Below, in pieces: positions 9,948-18,510 of a stretch of DNA of 38,802 nt; the first letter of the stretch is position 1, and every line of letters begins with the position of its first letter. Origin of the DNA: Candidatus Gastranaerophilales bacterium. Lineage in GTDB: Bacteria > Cyanobacteriota > Vampirovibrionia > Gastranaerophilales > Gastranaerophilaceae. The notes under the pieces are model-generated. The model saw only the letters and a program-made list of their open reading frames with translations. It searched no databases and was not told the origin of the DNA. The stretch covers positions 1-38,802 of the forward strand of contig CALUZF010000004.1 in the NCBI GenBank assembly GCA_944325165.1, in the 5' to 3' direction. A program made the position numbers and the translations under genes.

Positions 9948-10205
9948 ATGAAAGATTTATATAAATTAATTTTTGAATTAAAAAGTGCTAAAGACATAGA
10001 AAAATTTTTCAATGAAATATTTACTGATAATGAAATTGAAACTTTATCTAAACGATGGCGTATTTTAAAATTGCTTGCAAGAAATTATACTCAAAGAGAA
10101 ATTTCTAATGAGTTAAACGTCAGCCTTTGCAAAGTTACAAGAGGTTCTCGTATTTTAAAAGACAAAAATGCTATCGTTACTAAATATTTGATAAAGGAGA
10201 AATAA
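9948..10205 (+). CDS. trpR: Trp repressor family regulator TrpR
   Basis: An 85-residue all-helical DNA-binding protein. [18 protein letters not shown] followed by [10 protein letters not shown] and [12 protein letters not shown] matches the TrpR helix-turn-helix and its TRGS recognition segment better than the YerC branch. The ATG at 9948 has an AAGG 6 bp upstream; an in-frame GTG at 9915 falls inside the promoter and is rejected. trpB follows 4 bp later, so the pair is one operon, as in the chlamydial trpR-trpB-trpA arrangement but without trpA. It likely senses tryptophan and represses this operon through the dyad over its promoter. The ligand is inferred from family and neighbour. Confidence 0.82.
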   Translation: MKDLYKLIFELKSAKDIEKFFNEIFTDNEIETLSKRWRILKLLARNYTQREISNELNVSLCKVTRGSRILKDKNAIVTKYLIKEK

Positions 10206-10209
10206 AATT

Positions 10210-11397
10210 ATGAATATGTCTAATAATGGTTTTTATGGAAATTTTGGCGGTCAATTTATAGATGATAAAGAGCTTTTAGAAGAATTAAATAATATTGATA
10301 AGGCATTTCAAGTGCTTATTAAAGATAAAAATTTTCAAGATGAGCTAGATTATTTAATGAAAAATTATGTCGGCAGACCAAGTCCGATTTATTATGCTAA
10401 AAATTTATCAAAAAAATACGGTAATAAAATTTTTTTAAAGCGTGAAGATTTAAATCATACAGGTGCTCATAAAATTAACCATTGTCTTGGTGAAGCGCTT
10501 TTAGCTAAAAAAATGGGCAAAACTAAAATAATCGGCGAAACAGGTGCTGGTCAGCATGGTCTTGCTCTTGCAACAGCTTGCGCTCTTTTAGGACTTGGTT
10601 GTGATATATATATGGGCGAAGTTGATATTAAAAAAGCTAAACAAAATGTTGATAAAATGAAGCTTTTGGGTGCAAACATTATCTGTGTTACTTCGGGTAC
10701 AAAAACCTTAAAAGAAGCGGTTGATGAAGCATTATGTGCTTTTAAAAAAGAATACAAAACAGCGCTTTATGCTATTGGTTCTGTTGTTGGACCTCATCCT
10801 TTTCCTATGATTGTTGAATATTTTCAATCAAGAGTTGGTATGGAAGCTAGACTTCAGTTTTTAGATTCTAATTTAACTCTGCCAGATTATGTTGTTGCTT
10901 GTGTTGGCGGCGGTTCTAATGCGATTGGTATATTTAACGGGTTTATAGATGATGACGTTCAGCTTATTGGCGTTGAACCACTTGGAAAGGGCGAAAAGAT
11001 TGGTCAAAACGCCGCAAGCATTAATTATGGTAAAACAGGTATAATCCATGGGTTTAAATGCAAGGTTTTACAAGATGATAATGGCAATATAGTTGATGCA
11101 TATAGCGTAGCATGCGGACTAGATTACCCTGGGGTTGGGCCTAAACATTGCTTTTTAAATGAAACCAATCGTGCAAAATATGTAACCATAAATGATGATG
11201 AAGCTATTAGTGCATTTTACGAATTATCAAGAAAAGAAGGTATTATTCCAGCACTTGAAAGCTCGCATGCAGTTGCCTATGCGATTAAGCTATCTAAAAC
11301 TGTTAAGAATAAGAAGATATTAGTAAATTTATCTGGTCGAGGAGATAAAGATTTGGATTTTATTGTAAATAATTTTCCGATGTCTAAATATCTTTAA
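10210..11397 (+). CDS. trpB: Tryptophan synthase beta chain
   Basis: PLP enzyme that joins indole and L-serine to make tryptophan. The 395-residue length fits the standard TrpB1 class. The PLP lysine is Lys88 in [10 protein letters not shown], the catalytic Glu110 is in GETGAGQHG, and GGGSNA binds the cofactor phosphate. GLDYPGVGP is the conserved late block. An AAGGAG precedes the ATG. No trpA, trpC, trpD or trpE is adjacent, and the next gene is convergent, overlapping by 14 bp. A lone trpR-trpB pair suggests salvage of external indole, though alpha-subunit genes could lie elsewhere in the genome. The enzyme identity is secure. Confidence 0.93.
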   Translation: MNMSNNGFYGNFGGQFIDDKELLEELNNIDKAFQVLIKDKNFQDELDYLMKNYVGRPSPIYYAKNLSKKYGNKIFLKREDLNHTGAHKINHCLGEALLAKKMGKTKIIGETGAGQHGLALATACALLGLGCDIYMGEVDIKKAKQNVDKMKLLGANIICVTSGTKTLKEAVDEALCAFKKEYKTALYAIGSVVGPHPFPMIVEYFQSRVGMEARLQFLDSNLTLPDYVVACVGGGSNAIGIFNGFIDDDVQLIGVEPLGKGEKIGQNAASINYGKTGIIHGFKCKVLQDDNGNIVDAYSVACGLDYPGVGPKHCFLNETNRAKYVTINDDEAISAFYELSRKEGIIPALESSHAVAYAIKLSKTVKNKKILVNLSGRGDKDLDFIVNNFPMSKYL

Positions 11398-12004
11398 TTT
11401 CTATATATTCTAAATTTGAATTAAGAAGATGAACTTGTCCTGTTTGATGTGACAAGTGACACTTCGCAATATATAATTCTTTATTTTCAACTGCTTGTTT
11501 GATTATTTTAGAATGATTTAAAATGTATTCTTCTGCCCAAAGTGTGTGTTGCTTCGCAAGCTGATTTTCTGAAGTTAGTGCGTTTTTGTCGCATTCAATA
11601 GCAGGGTAAACGCATTTTAATATTCCTTGAAAATTATCCGTCATTTTTGGATAATTTTCTTGTGCATATTCCATCACTCCGCAGTTATCATGCCCTAAAA
11701 GCATTAAAAGAGGCACTTTTAGTTTTTTTATGGCATATTCTATGCTCTCCATTACATTGGGGCCTACTGTAATTCCTGCAATTCTTACTACAAAAAGCTC
11801 TCCAATCCCAGCTTCAAAGATTAATTCTGGTACAACTCTTGAATCAGAACAACTCAAAATGCAAGCATGTGGATTTTGATGGTCTGCTAATGCTTTTAGC
11901 GTATCAATTGTTATATTTTTTGCTTCATATTTTCCATTAATAAATTGCTCATTGCCTTTTAATAATTTTATTAAAATTTCTTTTGATTTAATTGGAATGT
12001 TCAT
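11384..12004 (-). CDS. Beta-class carbonic anhydrase
   Basis: Zinc enzyme that interconverts CO2 and bicarbonate. The zinc site is complete: Cys52, His105 and Cys108, with the Asp54-Arg56 dyad in SCSDSR and GHDNCGV around the last two. I start it at the ATG at 12004 (206 residues), which has AGAGG 5 bp upstream, rather than at a TTG 15 bp earlier. There is no signal peptide, so it is cytosolic. It is a single gene, convergent with and overlapping trpB. It may supply bicarbonate for carboxylation reactions, but nothing nearby ties it to a specific pathway. Confidence 0.92.
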   Translation of the reverse strand: MNIPIKSKEILIKLLKGNEQFINGKYEAKNITIDTLKALADHQNPHACILSCSDSRVVPELIFEAGIGELFVVRIAGITVGPNVMESIEYAIKKLKVPLLMLLGHDNCGVMEYAQENYPKMTDNFQGILKCVYPAIECDKNALTSENQLAKQHTLWAEEYILNHSKIIKQAVENKELYIAKCHLSHQTGQVHLLNSNLEYIEIKDI

Positions 12005-12071
12005 AAAACCTCTTTGCAATTTAATATTAATCGTACTAAAATTTTCCTTGGAAATCTAGAAAAGGGCAAAT

Positions 12072-13031
12072 ATGTTACAAGATTTATTAAATAAGAAAAA
12101 ATGTTTCAAATTAGTATGTGGAGCAGGAAATGAAGATGTAGATGAAGTCGAAAAATTAGTCTATATATATTCTCTTGCAGGTGTTAATTTTTTTGATGTT
12201 TGTGCAAATTTAGATGTTATCGACGCCGCAAAACGCGCTATTAAAATGGCGGGAGATGAAAAAAATAAATTTTTATGTGTAAGTGTCGGTATTGATGGCG
12301 ATCCTCATATTACAAAAGCAAAAATCGACTTTGAAAAATGTTCTAAATGCACTGTTTGCAAGAATGTTTGTCCTCACCAAGCAATTGATGATAATCTTAA
12401 TATTAATGAAAAAAGGTGTTTAGGCTGCAATATATGTAAAAATATATGTCCTAATGGTGCTATTGAAATGCATACAAAAATTCAAGATTACGATGAAATA
12501 TTGCCTAAAATTATTGAAAAAGGCATTGATTGTATCGAATTTCATGCAATTTCAAAAAATGCAGATGATGTTTTAGAAAAATGGGATAAAATTAACTCTT
12601 GTTTTGATGGTTTGACTTGTATTTCTGTCGATAGATCAACATCTGGCGATAAGGATTTAGTTGAATTAGTTAGAAAAATGGTTTCAAAAAAAGCACCATA
12701 TACAACAATAATTCAAGCCGATGGAGTTGCGATGAGCGGAAATAATGATGAATATGGGACAACCCTTCAAGCTGTTGCTACTGCTCAAATGTTCCAAAAC
12801 GCAAAAATTCCAGCTTATATTATGATGTCTGGTGGAACCAATACTAAATCAATTCAATTAGCTAAATTATGTGATGTCCATCCTAATTGTCTTGCTGTTG
12901 GTTCTTATGCAAGAAAAATTATAAAAAAATATTTAGAAAATGAAAATCTTTTTGATGATAAAAATGCAATTCAAGAAGCTGTAAACATTGCTAAAAGCCT
13001 TGTAGATGTTTCATTGGAGAATATGGGATGA
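12072..13031 (+). CDS. ldpA: LdpA-like double [4Fe-4S] protein
   Basis: A 319-residue protein with two ferredoxin-type clusters at Cys90, 93, 96, 100 and Cys116, 119, 122, 126 (both CxxCxxCxxxCP). The clusters are embedded between an N-terminal domain with KLVCGAGNED and a C-terminal LdpA-type domain containing QADGVAMSG and MSGGTNTKS. In Synechococcus, LdpA is a redox-sensing input to the circadian clock, and the family is characteristic of cyanobacteria and plastids. Here no clock or photosynthesis gene is nearby, so a more general redox or metabolic role is likely. AAAAGGG precedes the ATG, and the HAD gene overlaps its end by 4 bp. Family confidence is good; the function in this organism is unknown. 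Confidence 0.78.
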   Translation: MLQDLLNKKKCFKLVCGAGNEDVDEVEKLVYIYSLAGVNFFDVCANLDVIDAAKRAIKMAGDEKNKFLCVSVGIDGDPHITKAKIDFEKCSKCTVCKNVCPHQAIDDNLNINEKRCLGCNICKNICPNGAIEMHTKIQDYDEILPKIIEKGIDCIEFHAISKNADDVLEKWDKINSCFDGLTCISVDRSTSGDKDLVELVRKMVSKKAPYTTIIQADGVAMSGNNDEYGTTLQAVATAQMFQNAKIPAYIMMSGGTNTKSIQLAKLCDVHPNCLAVGSYARKIIKKYLENENLFDDKNAIQEAVNIAKSLVDVSLENMG

Positions 13032-13789
13032 TAACTTTAAAAACAAAAAATTGGCAAATTGATAATATTGATACTGTTATTTTTGATAAAGACGGTACAT
13101 TGATTGATTTGCATTATTTTTGGGGCAAAATGACCGAGCTTAGGGTGGATGAGGTTATTAAAAAATATAATTTTGATTTAACTTTTTTTGATCATTTTTG
13201 CTATTGTTTGGGTTATGATATAGATTCACAAAAAATGCTTCCTAATGGTATTACTGCGCTATATTCCAGACCAAAAATTATTGAGATTTTTATTAAAGAT
13301 TTAGCAAAATTTGGCGTTGTGGCTAAAACTGCTGAAATTGAAGAGATTTTTGATAAGGTTTCTGATGATTTTTATAAGAATATTTTAGATTACACTAAAC
13401 CAATTGATTCAGCGTTTAGATTTATTGAAAAACTTTATAAAAATAATGTGAAAATGGGTATTGTTACTTCTGATTCAATTGTTTCAACAAAATTAACCGT
13501 AGAACAATTTGGGCTTGAAAAATATTTTAAATCTTTAATTGGAAGAGAATCATGCACTGATATAAAGGAAAGCGGAAAACCAACAATTATGGCATTAAAT
13601 GAGCTTAATTCTAATCCTAAAAATACCGTTATGATTGGTGATGCTCCAATGGATTTTATAAGTGCTAAAAATGCGCAGATTGATAAAACAATCCTTGTCG
13701 CAAGCGGTCAGATTACATTGGATGATTTATATAAAACCTCTGATTTTTGTGTTGATTCTCTTGATGAAATTGATATTATAAATCATTAA
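13028..13789 (+). CDS. HAD family hydrolase, phosphatase type
   Basis: A 253-residue haloacid dehalogenase-fold protein. Motif I is FDKDGTLID (nucleophile Asp20, acid Asp22), motif II is GIVTSDS, the lysine of motif III is in GKPTIMAL, and motif IV is [16 protein letters not shown] helical cap lies between motifs I and II, as in phosphoglycolate phosphatase-like members. It is coupled to ldpA through an ATGA overlap, so the two probably work together or are at least co-expressed. The last 14 bp overlap the end of the convergent rmlA. The substrate cannot be inferred. Confidence 0.85.
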   Translation: MITLKTKNWQIDNIDTVIFDKDGTLIDLHYFWGKMTELRVDEVIKKYNFDLTFFDHFCYCLGYDIDSQKMLPNGITALYSRPKIIEIFIKDLAKFGVVAKTAEIEEIFDKVSDDFYKNILDYTKPIDSAFRFIEKLYKNNVKMGIVTSDSIVSTKLTVEQFGLEKYFKSLIGRESCTDIKESGKPTIMALNELNSNPKNTVMIGDAPMDFISAKNAQIDKTILVASGQITLDDLYKTSDFCVDSLDEIDIINH

Positions 13790-14654
13790 GAAAAGTTTTT
13801 ATATATTCATAATATTCATTATTTTTATGAAGGTTTGCTTCTTTGATTAGACTTTCTTTTGATATAAAGCCCATTCTGTAAGAAGCTTCTTCAAGACAAG
13901 CTATTTTAACTCCTTGATTTTCTTCTATTGTTTGAACATATTGACTTGCCCTTAAAAGTGATTTATGAGTTCCTGTATCAAGCCAAGCAAACCCTCTTCC
14001 AAAAAGCTCAACATTTAGCTTGTTTTTATTTAGATATATTCTGTTTAAATCGGTTATTTCTAATTCCCCTCTTTTAGATGGAGTTAGAGTTTTTGCATAT
14101 TCTACAACTGAATTATCATAAAAATAAAGCCCTGTAATTGCATAATTTGATTTTGGTTTTTTGGGTTTTTCTTCGATAGATATAGCTTTTTGATTTTTAT
14201 CAAATTCTACTACACCAAATCTTTGAGCATCTTTAACAGGATAAGCAAAAACGGTTGCTTCTTTGTTTTTTTCCGCTTTTTCTACTGCCTTATTCAGCAT
14301 TGCAGAAAAATTTTGTCCATAAAATATATTATCGCCTAAAATTAGAGCAACACTGCTATTTCCTATAAATTCTTCTCCTAAAATAAACGCTTGAGCTAAT
14401 CCATCTGGACTTGGCTGGATTTTATAGGAAAAATTAACCCCAAATTGAGAGCCATCTTTAAGTAATTTTTTAAAATTATTGATGTCTTGCGGTGTTGAAA
14501 TAATAAGTATATCTTTAATTCCTGCAAGTATTAATACTGATATAGGATAATATATCATTGGTTTATCATAAATCGGTAAGAGTTGTTTTGATACTCCTGT
14601 CGTACTTGGAAATAATCTTGAACCTGTACCTCCTGCAAGGACAATTCCTTTCAT
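13776..14654 (-). CDS. rmlA: Glucose-1-phosphate thymidylyltransferase
   Basis: First enzyme of dTDP-L-rhamnose synthesis, joining dTTP and glucose-1-phosphate. The 292-residue length and the blocks [29 protein letters not shown] and ILGDNIFYG are those of RmlA/Rfb[21 protein letters not shown] is the sugar-binding block. It is the last gene of the rml operon, its ATG directly following the rmlD stop codon. The identity is secure. Confidence 0.95.
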   Translation of the reverse strand: MKGIVLAGGTGSRLFPSTTGVSKQLLPIYDKPMIYYPISVLILAGIKDILIISTPQDINNFKKLLKDGSQFGVNFSYKIQPSPDGLAQAFILGEEFIGNSSVALILGDNIFYGQNFSAMLNKAVEKAEKNKEATVFAYPVKDAQRFGVVEFDKNQKAISIEEKPKKPKSNYAITGLYFYDNSVVEYAKTLTPSKRGELEITDLNRIYLNKNKLNVELFGRGFAWLDTGTHKSLLRASQYVQTIEENQGVKIACLEEASYRMGFISKESLIKEANLHKNNEYYEYIKTFLNDL

Positions 14655-15476
14655 TTATTTTTCCTTTCTTATTTTTAAATATTCTCTTAAACCCTCTTTC
14701 CAATCGCCTGTCATTTCATTGCATTTCATAACGCTATATTTTGGTCTTTTGGCGGGTCTTGGGAATTCTTGCGTTGTACAGGGTTTTAAATTTACTTTTA
14801 AATTTTCTTGTTTAAAAATTTCTTTGGCAAATTCGTACCAGCTGGTTTGCCCTTCTGAACATATATGATAAATTCCGTATGGTTTATTTAATATATTTAA
14901 AATACCTTTTATTAATTGAATTGTCCAAGTAGGGCAACCTATTTGATCGTTTACAACTTTTATTTCATCTTTATTTGCTAATGTTAGCATTGTTTCTACA
15001 AAGTTTTTTCCATGGATACCATATAGCCAAGAGGTTCTTGCAATATAGTATTTTTTACAATATTTTTGAACTTCTTTTTCGCCTTGATATTTTGTAAGTC
15101 CATAATTATTTATTGGATTTGGCTTATCTTCTGGGGTATAAGGTGTTTTTTTTGTTCCATCAAAAACATAGTCTGTAGATATATATACCATTGTTGCATT
15201 TATTTCATTTGCATATTTTGCTGTGTTTTTAGTTCCTGCTACATTTATTTTTGTTGCTTTTTCTAGTTCTTCTTGCGCTTTATCCACATTTGTATATGCG
15301 CCAGCATGGATGATTAAATCGGGATGAGTTTTTAAAATTACCTTTTTTACTTCATCTTCATTTGTAATATCCATGATTTCTCTATTTGTTGGTATAACAA
15401 AACATCCTATATTTTCAAGATAATTGCATAAATCTTTTCCCAACATTCCATTTGAGCCTGTAATTAGAACTTTCAT
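14655..15476 (-). CDS. rmlD: dTDP-4-dehydrorhamnose reductase
   Basis: Last step of dTDP-L-rhamnose synthesis, NAD(P)H-dependent. An extended SDR of 273 residues: the GSNGMLGKDL nucleotide motif is at the N-terminus, STDYVFDG holds the catalytic Thr/Asp region, and NNYGLTKYQGE supplies the YxxxK pair. It starts on a TAATG overlap with rmlB, so translation is coupled. The identity is secure within this operon context. Confidence 0.94.
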   Translation of the reverse strand: MKVLITGSNGMLGKDLCNYLENIGCFVIPTNREIMDITNEDEVKKVILKTHPDLIIHAGAYTNVDKAQEELEKATKINVAGTKNTAKYANEINATMVYISTDYVFDGTKKTPYTPEDKPNPINNYGLTKYQGEKEVQKYCKKYYIARTSWLYGIHGKNFVETMLTLANKDEIKVVNDQIGCPTWTIQLIKGILNILNKPYGIYHICSEGQTSWYEFAKEIFKQENLKVNLKPCTTQEFPRPAKRPKYSVMKCNEMTGDWKEGLREYLKIRKEK

Positions 15477-16456
15477 TATACAAGGCTCGCTTTCTTATTT
15501 TCTATTGATTTAATCCATTCTTGGTTATTTAGATACCAATTTATTGTCAGCTCAATTCCTTCTTCAAAAGTTACAGATGGTTTCCAATTAAGCTCTTTTG
15601 TTATTTTTTCGTTTGAAATGGCATAACGTCTGTCATGACCTAATCTGTCTTCAACATATTCAATTGAGCTTTCATCTTTTCCCATAGCATTTAGGATTAT
15701 TTTAGTTATTTCAAGGTTTGTTTTTTCGTTATGTCCGCCTATATTATAGATTTCACCTATTTTTCCTTTGTGCAAAACGACATCAATTGCTTCGCAGTGG
15801 TCATATACATAGAGCCAATCTCTTACATTTAATCCATCGCCATATACGGGAACTTTTTCTCCTTTTAAGAGTTTTGATATAAAATATGGAATTAATTTTT
15901 CTGGATATTGATATGGACCATAATTGTTAGAGCAACGTGTATTTAAGATTGGTAAATTATATGTTTCATAATATGCTCTTGTTAATAAATCTGCGCTTGC
16001 TTTTGAGGCAGAATAAGGTGAATTTGGCGCAAGTGGTGTGTTTTCAAAAAAGTATCCTGTTTTTCCTAATGAGCCATATACCTCATCTGTAGATATTTGA
16101 AGATATCTTTGAATTTTTAATTCTTTTGATGCTTGAAGTAAATTTAGCGTGCCTTTTACATTTGTTTCGATGAATACTTCCGGATTTTTTATTGAATTAT
16201 CAACGTGTGATTCTGCGGCAAAATTAATTACACAATCTACTTCTGATATTAAATCTCTTGTTAGCTTTTTATCGCAAATATCCCCTTTTACAAATTTGTA
16301 GTTAGGGTTTTTTTCAACATCTTTAAGGTTTTCTAAATTTGCGCAATATGTTAATTTGTCTAAATTTATTATTTTGTAGTTTTCATATTTATTTAGAATA
16401 TGTCTTATAAAGCAACTTCCGATAAACCCTGCTCCGCCTGTTACTAATAAATTCAT
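15476..16456 (-). CDS. rmlB: dTDP-glucose 4,6-dehydratase
   Basis: Second step of the pathway, converting dTDP-glucose to dTDP-4-keto-6-deoxyglucose. An SDR of 326 residues: GGAGFIGS binds NAD, ISTDEVYGS supplies Thr123-Asp124-Glu125, the catalytic triad that separates 4,6-dehydratases from simple reductases, and YSASK gives Tyr148 and Lys152. It lies 2 bp after rmlC in the same transcript. The identity is secure. Confidence 0.95.
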   Translation of the reverse strand: MNLLVTGGAGFIGSCFIRHILNKYENYKIINLDKLTYCANLENLKDVEKNPNYKFVKGDICDKKLTRDLISEVDCVINFAAESHVDNSIKNPEVFIETNVKGTLNLLQASKELKIQRYLQISTDEVYGSLGKTGYFFENTPLAPNSPYSASKASADLLTRAYYETYNLPILNTRCSNNYGPYQYPEKLIPYFISKLLKGEKVPVYGDGLNVRDWLYVYDHCEAIDVVLHKGKIGEIYNIGGHNEKTNLEITKIILNAMGKDESSIEYVEDRLGHDRRYAISNEKITKELNWKPSVTFEEGIELTINWYLNNQEWIKSIENKKASLV

Positions 16457-16458
16457 TG

Positions 16459-17013
16459 CTATATTTCTCCTAGATTAATTTCTTTTAAAGTAGGCTGATT
16501 TTTATCTTTTTCTGATAACAATGGTTCAAAATCAATACCCCAATCGATATTTAGCTCTTTATCATTCCATAAAATGCCTCTATCAGCTTGTGGATAATAT
16601 TCTTTTGATGTTTTGTATAAAAGCTCCGCTTCATCAGATAACACGACAAAGCCATGCGCAAATCCTTGTGGTATATAGAGCATGTTTTTATTTTCTTGCG
16701 ATAATTCAACTTTTACATATTTTTTAAAAGTAGGAGAATTTTTTCTTAAATCAACTGCAACATCAAAAATTTTTCCTTTTGAACATCTGACAATTTTTGC
16801 TTGTGAGTGTGGTTCTGCTTGATAGTGCAAGCCTCTTAGCACGCCTTTTGTTGATTTTGAATGATTATCCTGACAAAATTCAATATTTATGCCGTTAGCG
16901 TAGAATTCGGATTTTTTATATGTTTCCATAAAAAATCCTCTTTCGTCTCCAAAAATTTTAGGCTTTATTAAAATCACATCTGAAATTTCTTGTTTTATAA
17001 ATTCAAAAGGCAT
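16459..17013 (-). CDS. rmlC: dTDP-4-dehydrorhamnose 3,5-epimerase
   Basis: Third step of the pathway, a cupin-fold epimerase of 184 residues. GVLRGLHYQ carries Arg60 and the catalytic His63, and IPQGFAHGFVVLSDEAELLYK is the second conserved block. It is the first gene of the four-gene rml operon, with GAGGAG just before the ATG. Upstream is an AT-rich region with a TATAAT but no good -35. Together the four genes supply dTDP-L-rhamnose for surface polysaccharide or lipopolysaccharide; the glycosyltransferases that would use it are not in this window. Confidence 0.95.
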   Translation of the reverse strand: MPFEFIKQEISDVILIKPKIFGDERGFFMETYKKSEFYANGINIEFCQDNHSKSTKGVLRGLHYQAEPHSQAKIVRCSKGKIFDVAVDLRKNSPTFKKYVKVELSQENKNMLYIPQGFAHGFVVLSDEAELLYKTSKEYYPQADRGILWNDKELNIDWGIDFEPLLSEKDKNQPTLKEINLGEI

Positions 17014-17163
17014 TTCTCCTCGTTTCTATACTTCTCAGTTGTTTTTTCATATATTATATAAAATATATTTATAAGTATATCGTTATCGTAAAATTTATGC
17101 AAAGGTTATTTTGTATTATATTTAATTTTGTTAAGTTGTTCTAGTTTTTTAAATTTTCTATAT

Positions 17164-17190
17164 AAAAAAGACCCTTATGGGGTCTTTTTT
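17164..17190. terminator. Terminator hairpin beside degenerate tRNA-His end copy
   Basis: An 11-bp stem (AAAAAAGACCC / GGGTCTTTTTT, 5-nt loop) with A and T tails. It lies between the rml operon start and the repeat region. On its right, after 5 bases, comes a degenerate copy of the tRNA-His 3' end (17196-17212), the same layout as at the other copies in this region. Confidence 0.75.
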
Positions 17191-17348
17191 ATGAAATGGC
17201 ACAGGTGATGGCAATAGTATTGAATTTATTACGCTTACGTTATAAATTCATACATAAAATCACAAAATCAAAGATTTTGGATTTTTTTAGGGTTTTCACC
17301 TATTTTACGGGCTTTGCGACCTGTGTGGGTTCTAACTCAACTAAAATA

Positions 17349-17380
17349 AAATAGGTTACAGCAAAAGCTGTAACCTATTT
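17349..17380. terminator. 14-bp perfect hairpin in repeat copy A
   Basis: AAATAGGTTACAGC and GCTGTAACCTATTT with an AAAA loop. It is identical to the hairpin that follows the real tRNA-His at 18705-18736, so it is probably a copied tRNA terminator. Confidence 0.8.
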
Positions 17381-17381
17381 A

Positions 17382-17389
17382 TGGGGCGG
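17382..17389 (-). other. Partial tRNA-His 3'-end copy (att-like site)
   Basis: TGGGGCGG matches the last eight bases of tRNA-His including CCA (complement strand). Homology to the tRNA region then stops abruptly, marking a recombination boundary. From here to 17784 there is no convincing gene. Confidence 0.55.
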
Positions 17390-17654
17390 CAAATTGGAAC
17401 ATGATGCAACCTATTGCACTGTTTGTTGCAGAAGAAATGATAAACATATTTATAAAACTGAAAAGCTATTATTGAATAGATATACATTCTATCATTTACA
17501 ATTTTTCTAATAGCCATCATAAAGGTTGCTGTTTTTATCCTCAACCTATAAATTAATATGCAATACAACCGCCAAAAGTTTTCATAGAATCATTTACGTT
17601 TATATTGTCAAAATAGACAACCGCTAAAACTCTTTTATAAATATCTAACCCTTT

Positions 17655-17685
17655 AAATTCAAAATATAATTAATATTTTGAATTT
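17655..17685. repeat. 13-bp perfect inverted repeat in AT-rich spacer
   Basis: AAATTCAAAATAT and ATATTTTGAATTT with a 5-bp centre, upstream of the AbrB-like gene. It could be a weak terminator or a binding site. The rest of 17390-17784 shows only two short CAACCGC(C/T)AAAA copies and no coding signal that I trust. Confidence 0.5.
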
Positions 17686-17784
17686 TATACCGTTCATATA
17701 TACATTTAACCATACTTTGTAAGATTAGAAAATAATATATACAAACGGCATAATATTGTCAAGTATTATGTAAGGTTAAATATT

Positions 17785-17952
17785 ATGGCAGTTGAAAGAA
17801 AATTAATGAGAAATGGAAATGGTTGGGCGCTTAGCATAAATTCAACAATTCTTGCGTTGCTAGATGTAAACCCCGAAGTTGATATGGTTAAATACACAAT
17901 CGAAAATGATAAACTAATAATCACTAAAGGTAACAAAAAAGAAGAAAAATAA
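17785..17952 (+). CDS. AbrB/MazE-like swapped-hairpin DNA-binding protein
   Basis: A 55-codon gene. The sequence KLMRNGNGWALSINSTILALL is the hallmark of the SpoVT-AbrB/MazE fold (R-N-G-N-x-W-A-L followed by a short helix), and DKLIITKG is its last strand. AAGG lies 9 bp before the ATG. A small ATAATA/TATTAT inverted repeat (17750-17769) lies over the likely -10, which fits autoregulation. Most relatives are toxin-antitoxin antitoxins or transition-state regulators. No toxin gene follows; the transcript ends in a hairpin 41 bp downstream. It lies inside the tRNA-His repeat array, so it may be cassette cargo. The fold call is good; the role is open. Confidence 0.72.
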   Translation: MAVERKLMRNGNGWALSINSTILALLDVNPEVDMVKYTIENDKLIITKGNKKEEK

Positions 17953-17992
17953 AAGATGCTAAGCTAAATTTCATACCCAAAAATTGAGCATT

Positions 17993-18017
17993 AAAAAGAC
18001 CCTATCAAGAGTCTTTT
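17993..18017. terminator. Terminator after AbrB-like gene
   Basis: AAAAGAC and GTCTTTT pair around a 10-nt loop, with flanking A and T runs. It ends the AbrB-like transcript and sits 6 bp left of a copy of the tRNA-His end. Confidence 0.65.
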
Positions 18018-18023
18018 AGTATA

Positions 18024-18038
18024 TGGGGCGGGTAATGG
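18024..18038 (-). other. tRNA-His 3'-end copy (att-like site)
   Basis: TGGGGCGGGTAATGG differs by one base from the last 15 bases of tRNA-His (18738-18752, complement strand). It is flanked on its left by a terminator hairpin, like the real tRNA. No other part of the tRNA is present. Confidence 0.6.
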
Positions 18039-18196
18039 TTTGATTTCCGAACCTTTTAAAGAGTTATTAAATGAATTTGATAGTAGTGAAAGTACAGGAA
18101 TATTCTATCGAATTGATTTATAAAAAATTGAATAATTGAATTTTAAAATTTGCATAGTATTATATTTATAATTGAACATTGAATTTTAAGTATTTA

Positions 18197-18282
18197 TTGG
18201 CATAATGCCAAAAGTAGGACAGACCTCACCACCTTTCAACGCACGACAAACTTTTCTGCAGAAGGTGTACGAAAGGAGGTGA
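18197..18282 (+). promoter_or_regulatory. Structured leader able to hide the small-peptide ribosome site
   Basis: The leader opens with a perfect TTGGCAT/ATGCCAA hairpin (18197-18211). TCACCACCTTTC (18226-18237) can pair with GAAAGGAGGTGA (18271-18282) at 11 of 12 positions, covering the ribosome binding site of the 29-codon gene. Such sequestration is typical of type I toxin messages. A TATAAT at 18167-18172 could start this transcript, but I see no good -35 for it. Confidence 0.5.
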
Positions 18283-18284
18283 TT

Positions 18285-18374
18285 ATGACTATGATTGAAA
18301 ACATTAGAGCAAAAATAAAATGTGCCCTTAACGTCATAGGACACATTTTACTAATTATTTCGTCATTGTTGTAG
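18285..18374 (+). CDS. 29-residue hydrophobic peptide, type I toxin-like
   Basis: A very strong GAAAGGAGGTGATT ribosome site precedes ATG at 18285. The peptide has a short basic N-terminal part (MTMIENIRAKIKCALN) and a hydrophobic C-terminal half (VIGHILLIISSLL). This is the size and shape of membrane-acting type I toxins or small holin-like peptides. Its stop codon is embedded in a strong terminator, so the gene is a compact transcription unit of about 200 nt. No known family is recognised. An antisense antitoxin RNA would be expected opposite the leader or coding part, but I cannot demonstrate its promoter. It lies between two copies of the tRNA-His end. Confidence 0.6.
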   Translation: MTMIENIRAKIKCALNVIGHILLIISSLL

Positions 18375-18420
18375 GGTCTGCATTGAGGGTATCTAGGAAT
18401 ACCCTCACCCTACTTTTATT
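18371..18420 (+). terminator. Two-stage terminator of the small-peptide gene
   Basis: The inner stem is TGAGGGTAT/ATACCCTCA and the outer stem GTAGGGT/ACCCTAC, separated by a small bulge and followed by TTTTATT. It is stronger than the other hairpins in this region. Confidence 0.82.
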
Positions 18421-18510
18421 ATAACTTATTTCTTGTTGATTTCAAGATGTTTATTAAAAATTTTTAATATTTTGTTCACCCTTAATGGGTTGGTTAGAAC
18501 TTACAAAAAC

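Larger units (their letters stand above)
17196..17389. repeat. Repeat copy A of duplicated non-coding segment
   Basis: This 194-bp stretch is nearly identical to 18543-18745. They differ by a 9-bp length difference after CATAC and a handful of substitutions. It starts with a degenerate tRNA-His 3' end (ATGGCACAGGTGATGG) and ends in TGGGGCGG. No reading frame is shared. Inside are a small GAATTTAT/ATAAATTC hairpin, an AAAATC/GATTTT hairpin, and a long terminator-like hairpin at the end. Confidence 0.9.

Noticed and set aside
15066-15266. Cys/Phe-rich 66-codon frame opposite rmlD
   Set aside because: Its composition is an artefact of the complement of the rmlD coding sequence, with no ribosome site.
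17401-17475. 24-codon plus-strand frame starting MMQPIALFVAEEM
   Set aside because: It looks amphipathic, but there is no convincing ribosome site or terminator and it lies in a junction region; too little to call a gene.
17356-17568. 70-codon minus-strand frame in the repeat region
   Set aside because: It begins without a ribosome site, runs through the hairpin and across the repeat boundary, and its composition is unlike its neighbours.
18001-18123. Open stretch of about 40 codons ending in TGIFYRIDL
   Set aside because: It could be the tail of a lost gene, but there is no start codon with a ribosome site, it reads through the terminator and the tRNA-end copy, and no family is recognisable.
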